From a bacterium (GTDB taxonomy: Bacteria; Myxococcota; UBA727; JAUIJE01): a stretch of 64,000 bases of DNA. Where the stretch lies: assembly GCA_030431455.1 (NCBI GenBank), contig JAUIJE010000013.1, positions 124,001 through 188,000 of the forward strand. Direction: 5' to 3'. The notes under the pieces are model-generated. The model saw nothing but the letters and a program-made list of their open reading frames with translations, was not told the DNA's origin and searched no databases. The first letter of the stretch is position 1. Each line of letters opens with the position of its first letter. Positions 61,053-64,000 of the stretch are shown here, in pieces. Made by a program: the position numbers and the translations under genes.

Positions 61053-63353
61053 TCAGGCGAAACCACGCCGCCGGCGCCACCACCACTCGGCCGCCGCGAC
61101 CAAACACAACAACGCCACCACCCACGCCTGGTCCCAAATCGGGCGCGAACTCTGGCGGTGAACCTTGCGGCGTTCGTGATCTTCGAAGCGCAGGCTGGTG
61201 GCTTCGTCGAGCCCGACCACCTCGCCGCCGCTGCGCTCGGCCAACGCGCGGGGCAAGCCGTCGCGGGGCTGCAGGTGGCGCGCCTCCAGTGAGCCTTTGC
61301 GCACCACGAAGGCGTCGACGTCGGAGCCGATGGGCCCTTTTTCCGAGGCCCGGGCGTTAACCCGGTAGGGACCGGCGGCGGGGGGATCGAAGGAAAACCG
61401 CGCCGTGCCGTCGGCGCCGCTTTGGGCGCGCAGCACCACGGGCTCGGCCCCGGGCTCGTCGAGGCGGCGCACCTCGAGCACGACGTCGGCGTCCCCCTGG
61501 GGGCGGTACTTGGGATCGAAGGTGCGCACCTCGATGTCCACCGGTTCGCCCTCGAAGGCCACGCTCTGTTCGGCCGCGACCTGGACCCGGGACAGCTCGG
61601 GGTCGCGGATGAGCCAGCGCAAGGCATTGGCGAACAAGCGCCGGTGCACGTCGCCGCGGCCCCCGGCGCCGACGTGGGGCAACGACCAAGTCCAGGTCGA
61701 GTCGGTGAGGATGGCCATGCTGCGGCCGTTCTCGACTTCGCGCACCGCGATGACGGGGTGGGCCTCGCCGTCGGCGTTGAGGAAAGGATGCGACAACAAC
61801 ACCTCGCCCCCCGGGGCGACCCCGCGCACGAGGTTGATGCCGGCGAGGGCGGGAAGCTGGGCAAAGGGATCGTCGCCGCGGCCGAGGTCGCCGAGCTGGG
61901 TGATGGGGTGGGAGCGACCGGCCTTGGTCAACCGGGGGGTGAATCGTTCTTCGTCGATGTGCCCGGGCCCCGGCCACAATGTCACAGGGAGGATATCAGC
62001 GATGGGGGTGTTGTCGTAGGCGCCCTCGGAGAAAGACAAGGACCCGCCGATCATGAGCAGCCCCCCGCCGTTCTTGGTCACGAAGTCGCGGATGTTCGCG
62101 AGGTACATGCCCATTTGGTAGGGGCGATAATTGAAGTCTTGGAGGATCACCACGTCGAAGGTGTGCAGCTGTTCGGTGAACAGCTCCCGGGTGGGGAAGG
62201 GAATGAGGCTCAGCTCCTGGTTTGATGCAGCTGCATTGTCGGACGGGGACCTCAGGATGAAGAACGAGATCAGATCCACCGAGGGGTTCTCTTTGAGCAG
62301 CCGGCGCACGAAGCGCTCGTCCCAACTGGGCCGGCCCGCGACCTGCAGCACCCGGATGCGGTCGCGGATGATTTTGACCGCAAAGTCGAAACGGTTGTTT
62401 TCAACGATGCGTTCCTCGGGGCGCGGGGGACACGACAGCGTGTAGATGTGTTTGCCCGCGGTCTTGGGTTCGAAGGTGAAGTCGACGATGGTCTCGTCGG
62501 TGTCGCTGAGGGTGATCTGTTTGGTGGCGATGGGCTGGCCGTCCTCGGCCAAGGACAGTGGCAAGGTCAGCCCGGAAAAGCCACGGTGCCGCAACACCAC
62601 TTGAAAGGTGAGCGGGTTGCGCACGAACGCGAACTCATCGGCCAGCACCCGATCGATGGCCACATCGCGAAACGCCTCGGGCTGGGCCGCGAGCACGGTG
62701 TGCACCGGCCCCTGCAACCCCTCGACCAGCTTTTGCACGTCTTCGGCCAGCAGCCCGTCGGTGTCGTTGCCATCGGTGAACAGCACCAGGCCCCCCAGCT
62801 TGCCCCGGGCCAATGTGTCTGCGGTCTCGAGCGGGCCGCGCAGCACCGTGCCCGCGCCGGTGGCGGTGGCCGGCGGGGCCTCGGGCATCGCCCGCACCGC
62901 GTCGTCGAACAGCACCAGGTGCGGCCGGTGCGCGGGCTGGGCCTCGAGCTGGGTGTACAGGGCCTGGGCCGCGGCCAACGCGCCGTCGTAGCGCGGCCGG
63001 CCGGACGCCCCGTCGGGCTCGGCCATGGACGCGGAGCTGTCCACCGCGAGGATCACGAGATTGGGCTCGGGGGTGGTGTCCAGGTCGCGCACCCCCGGCT
63101 CGAGGATCACCGCGAACACCAACCCCGCGAGCAGCGCGCGCAGAATGAGCAGGCCCACCACCACCGGACGGGGCGCGCCCCGCACCGCGCGGTAGGACAA
63201 GTAGAGCGCGCCGAGGAGCAGCAGGCCCGCCCCCCACAGGGCATAGCCGGGCCAGCGCGACAAAGAGACCCACTCGGTGATGCGCACCATGCCCTCCGCC
63301 GGCGCCTGCTGGGCCAACAGTGCAGTGACATGGAGGAGGTGCGCGCTCATCAT
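61053..63353 (-). CDS. Membrane protein with VWA and glutamine-amidotransferase-like domains
   Basis: A 766-aa protein. Two transmembrane helices near the N-terminus (about 35-50 and 62-90) are followed by a von Willebrand A domain: ILAVDSSASMAEPDG (the MIDAS D-x-S-x-S) and LVLFTDGNDTDG. A long beta-rich segment precedes a class I glutamine-amidotransferase-like fold (DVVILQDFNYRPY, GGGLLMIGGSLSF), without a catalytic Cys in a GxCxG context. A last transmembrane helix at the C-terminus is followed by an Arg-rich tail (WWWRRRRGFA). Such proteins are common beside DUF4159 and MoxR/DUF58 genes. It overlaps the DUF4159 gene by 4 bases. Confidence 0.85.
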   Translation of the reverse strand: MMSAHLLHVTALLAQQAPAEGMVRITEWVSLSRWPGYALWGAGLLLLGALYLSYRAVRGAPRPVVVGLLILRALLAGLVFAVILEPGVRDLDTTPEPNLVILAVDSSASMAEPDGASGRPRYDGALAAAQALYTQLEAQPAHRPHLVLFDDAVRAMPEAPPATATGAGTVLRGPLETADTLARGKLGGLVLFTDGNDTDGLLAEDVQKLVEGLQGPVHTVLAAQPEAFRDVAIDRVLADEFAFVRNPLTFQVVLRHRGFSGLTLPLSLAEDGQPIATKQITLSDTDETIVDFTFEPKTAGKHIYTLSCPPRPEERIVENNRFDFAVKIIRDRIRVLQVAGRPSWDERFVRRLLKENPSVDLISFFILRSPSDNAAASNQELSLIPFPTRELFTEQLHTFDVVILQDFNYRPYQMGMYLANIRDFVTKNGGGLLMIGGSLSFSEGAYDNTPIADILPVTLWPGPGHIDEERFTPRLTKAGRSHPITQLGDLGRGDDPFAQLPALAGINLVRGVAPGGEVLLSHPFLNADGEAHPVIAVREVENGRSMAILTDSTWTWSLPHVGAGGRGDVHRRLFANALRWLIRDPELSRVQVAAEQSVAFEGEPVDIEVRTFDPKYRPQGDADVVLEVRRLDEPGAEPVVLRAQSGADGTARFSFDPPAAGPYRVNARASEKGPIGSDVDAFVVRKGSLEARHLQPRDGLPRALAERSGGEVVGLDEATSLRFEDHERRKVHRQSSRPIWDQAWVVALLCLVAAAEWWWRRRRGFA

Positions 63354-64000
63354 CGTCGGGTCTTTTTCATGATGAACGGGATGTGCACTTGGTCGGCTTT
63401 GTAATCGAGACAGGTCGCGAGCATCATCACGTTGACCATGAACCGGATCGCGAGCTCACGCTGCCGCGCGCCGCCGGGCTCACAGTCGTACGTCCACGTG
63501 CCGAGGCGGTCCCGCTCGAGCGCGCCGAGCACATCGCAGCGGGTCATCAGCACCATGGCCCGCTGATCGTTCAGTCCCAGGCCCCGCACCGCGGTGTCGG
63601 CCGCGGTCCGGCCCACCACCTCGTCGAGCAGGTAGAAGCTCTTGAACAGCACGTGGTCTTTCGGCGCGGTGGCGAGGGCCTCACCAAAGATGGCGTCGAG
63701 CTCTCGCTCCACCGAGGTCACAAACCCGCAGTCGGGGCGTTGCGCGTCGATGTACAAAAGCCCCCCGAAGCGCAGGTGGCGCAGCAACCGCGCGCGGTCC
63801 TCCTCCCGCCAGGGGGCGAACGATTTTTCGCCGTGCATGACCAACAGCGGGTGGCGAAACAGCGCGGGGTCGGACAACCGCACCTCGCTGGCGTCGCGGG
63901 CCGCGTCGATGCTGGTGCGCCGCGCGGTCTCCCACAGGGCGCGCCGCAGCGCCTCGGGGCGCGGGTCGTCCGCCGACCCGAGGCGCACATGCCCCATGCC
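63350..64000 (-). CDS. DUF4159 family protein, 5' end outside window
   Basis: The frame is open through the window edge; an ATG at 63997 is in frame, but the protein begins there directly in the conserved domain (HVRLGSADDPRPEALRRALWETARRTSI), so an exported N-terminus is probably missing. The rest has LLVMHGEKSFAPW, LRHLRFGGLLYIDA, LFKSFYLLDEVVG and MLATCLDYKADQVHIPFI, which fit DUF4159. Function unknown; operon partner of the VWA protein. Confidence 0.78.
   Translation of the reverse strand, partial: GMGHVRLGSADDPRPEALRRALWETARRTSIDAARDASEVRLSDPALFRHPLLVMHGEKSFAPWREEDRARLLRHLRFGGLLYIDAQRPDCGFVTSVERELDAIFGEALATAPKDHVLFKSFYLLDEVVGRTAADTAVRGLGLNDQRAMVLMTRCDVLGALERDRLGTWTYDCEPGGARQRELAIRFMVNVMMLATCLDYKADQVHIPFIMKKTRR

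Overview
The window is very GC-rich (roughly 70% by eye) and densely coded on both strands, with many start/stop overlaps. It reads as chromosome from a free-living member of the Myxococcota / former Deltaproteobacteria, possibly close to the Bradymonadales. Supporting traits are two proteins with MYXO-CTERM-like C-termini, many secreted lipoproteins with Asp-Gly-rich linkers, an HrcA/CIRCE-type groESL operon, and a mix of housekeeping genes with unfamiliar secreted proteins. I see no tRNA, rRNA, CRISPR array, insertion sequence or prophage.

Region 1 (1-16.1 kb): an RCC1-like lipoprotein overlaps a secreted caspase-fold protease. Then come a YbiT-type ABC-F ATPase, an ABC exporter operon with a membrane-anchored third protein, a CAP-like lipoprotein, a Suv3-type RNA helicase, a TPR membrane protein and a secreted protein with a YidD-like core. 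Region 2 (16.1-22.2 kb): a tightly coupled operon encodes mannose-1-phosphate guanylyltransferase, phosphomannomutase and two different MuiA/DUF4139 proteins, suggesting surface-polysaccharide work. Region 3 (22.2-34.5 kb): YjbQ, an Mpo1-like protein, an AlaX editing factor, a TetR regulator, an L,D-transpeptidase-like secreted protein, a Lys-rich histone-H1-like protein, serS, a sigma/anti-sigma/Spy-like envelope-stress operon, and a metallohydrolase-alpha/beta-hydrolase fusion.

Region 4 (34.6-43 kb): a GD-linker lipoprotein, a MYXO-CTERM protein, a NAT-like enzyme, a VOC-ArsR-AHSA1 operon with a palindromic operator, and groES-groEL with CIRCE. Region 5 (43-54.4 kb): lipoproteins with (Gly-Asp)n or (Glu-Pro)n linkers surround an operon of DUF4856 lipoprotein, imelysin-like lipoprotein and HTTM membrane protein. 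This operon sits behind a good Fur-box candidate and is the best candidate for a little-described system, probably iron acquisition. Three propeller-like lipoproteins follow. Region 6 (54.5-64 kb): rpsF and rplI without rpsR between them, a soluble chemoreceptor-tip protein, an outer-membrane-barrel candidate, a large PHP-domain lipoprotein and a VWA/DUF4159 membrane operon that runs off the window.

All function calls rest on motifs and remembered family patterns; no database search was run. Start sites were chosen from Shine-Dalgarno sequences, overlaps and family N-termini.
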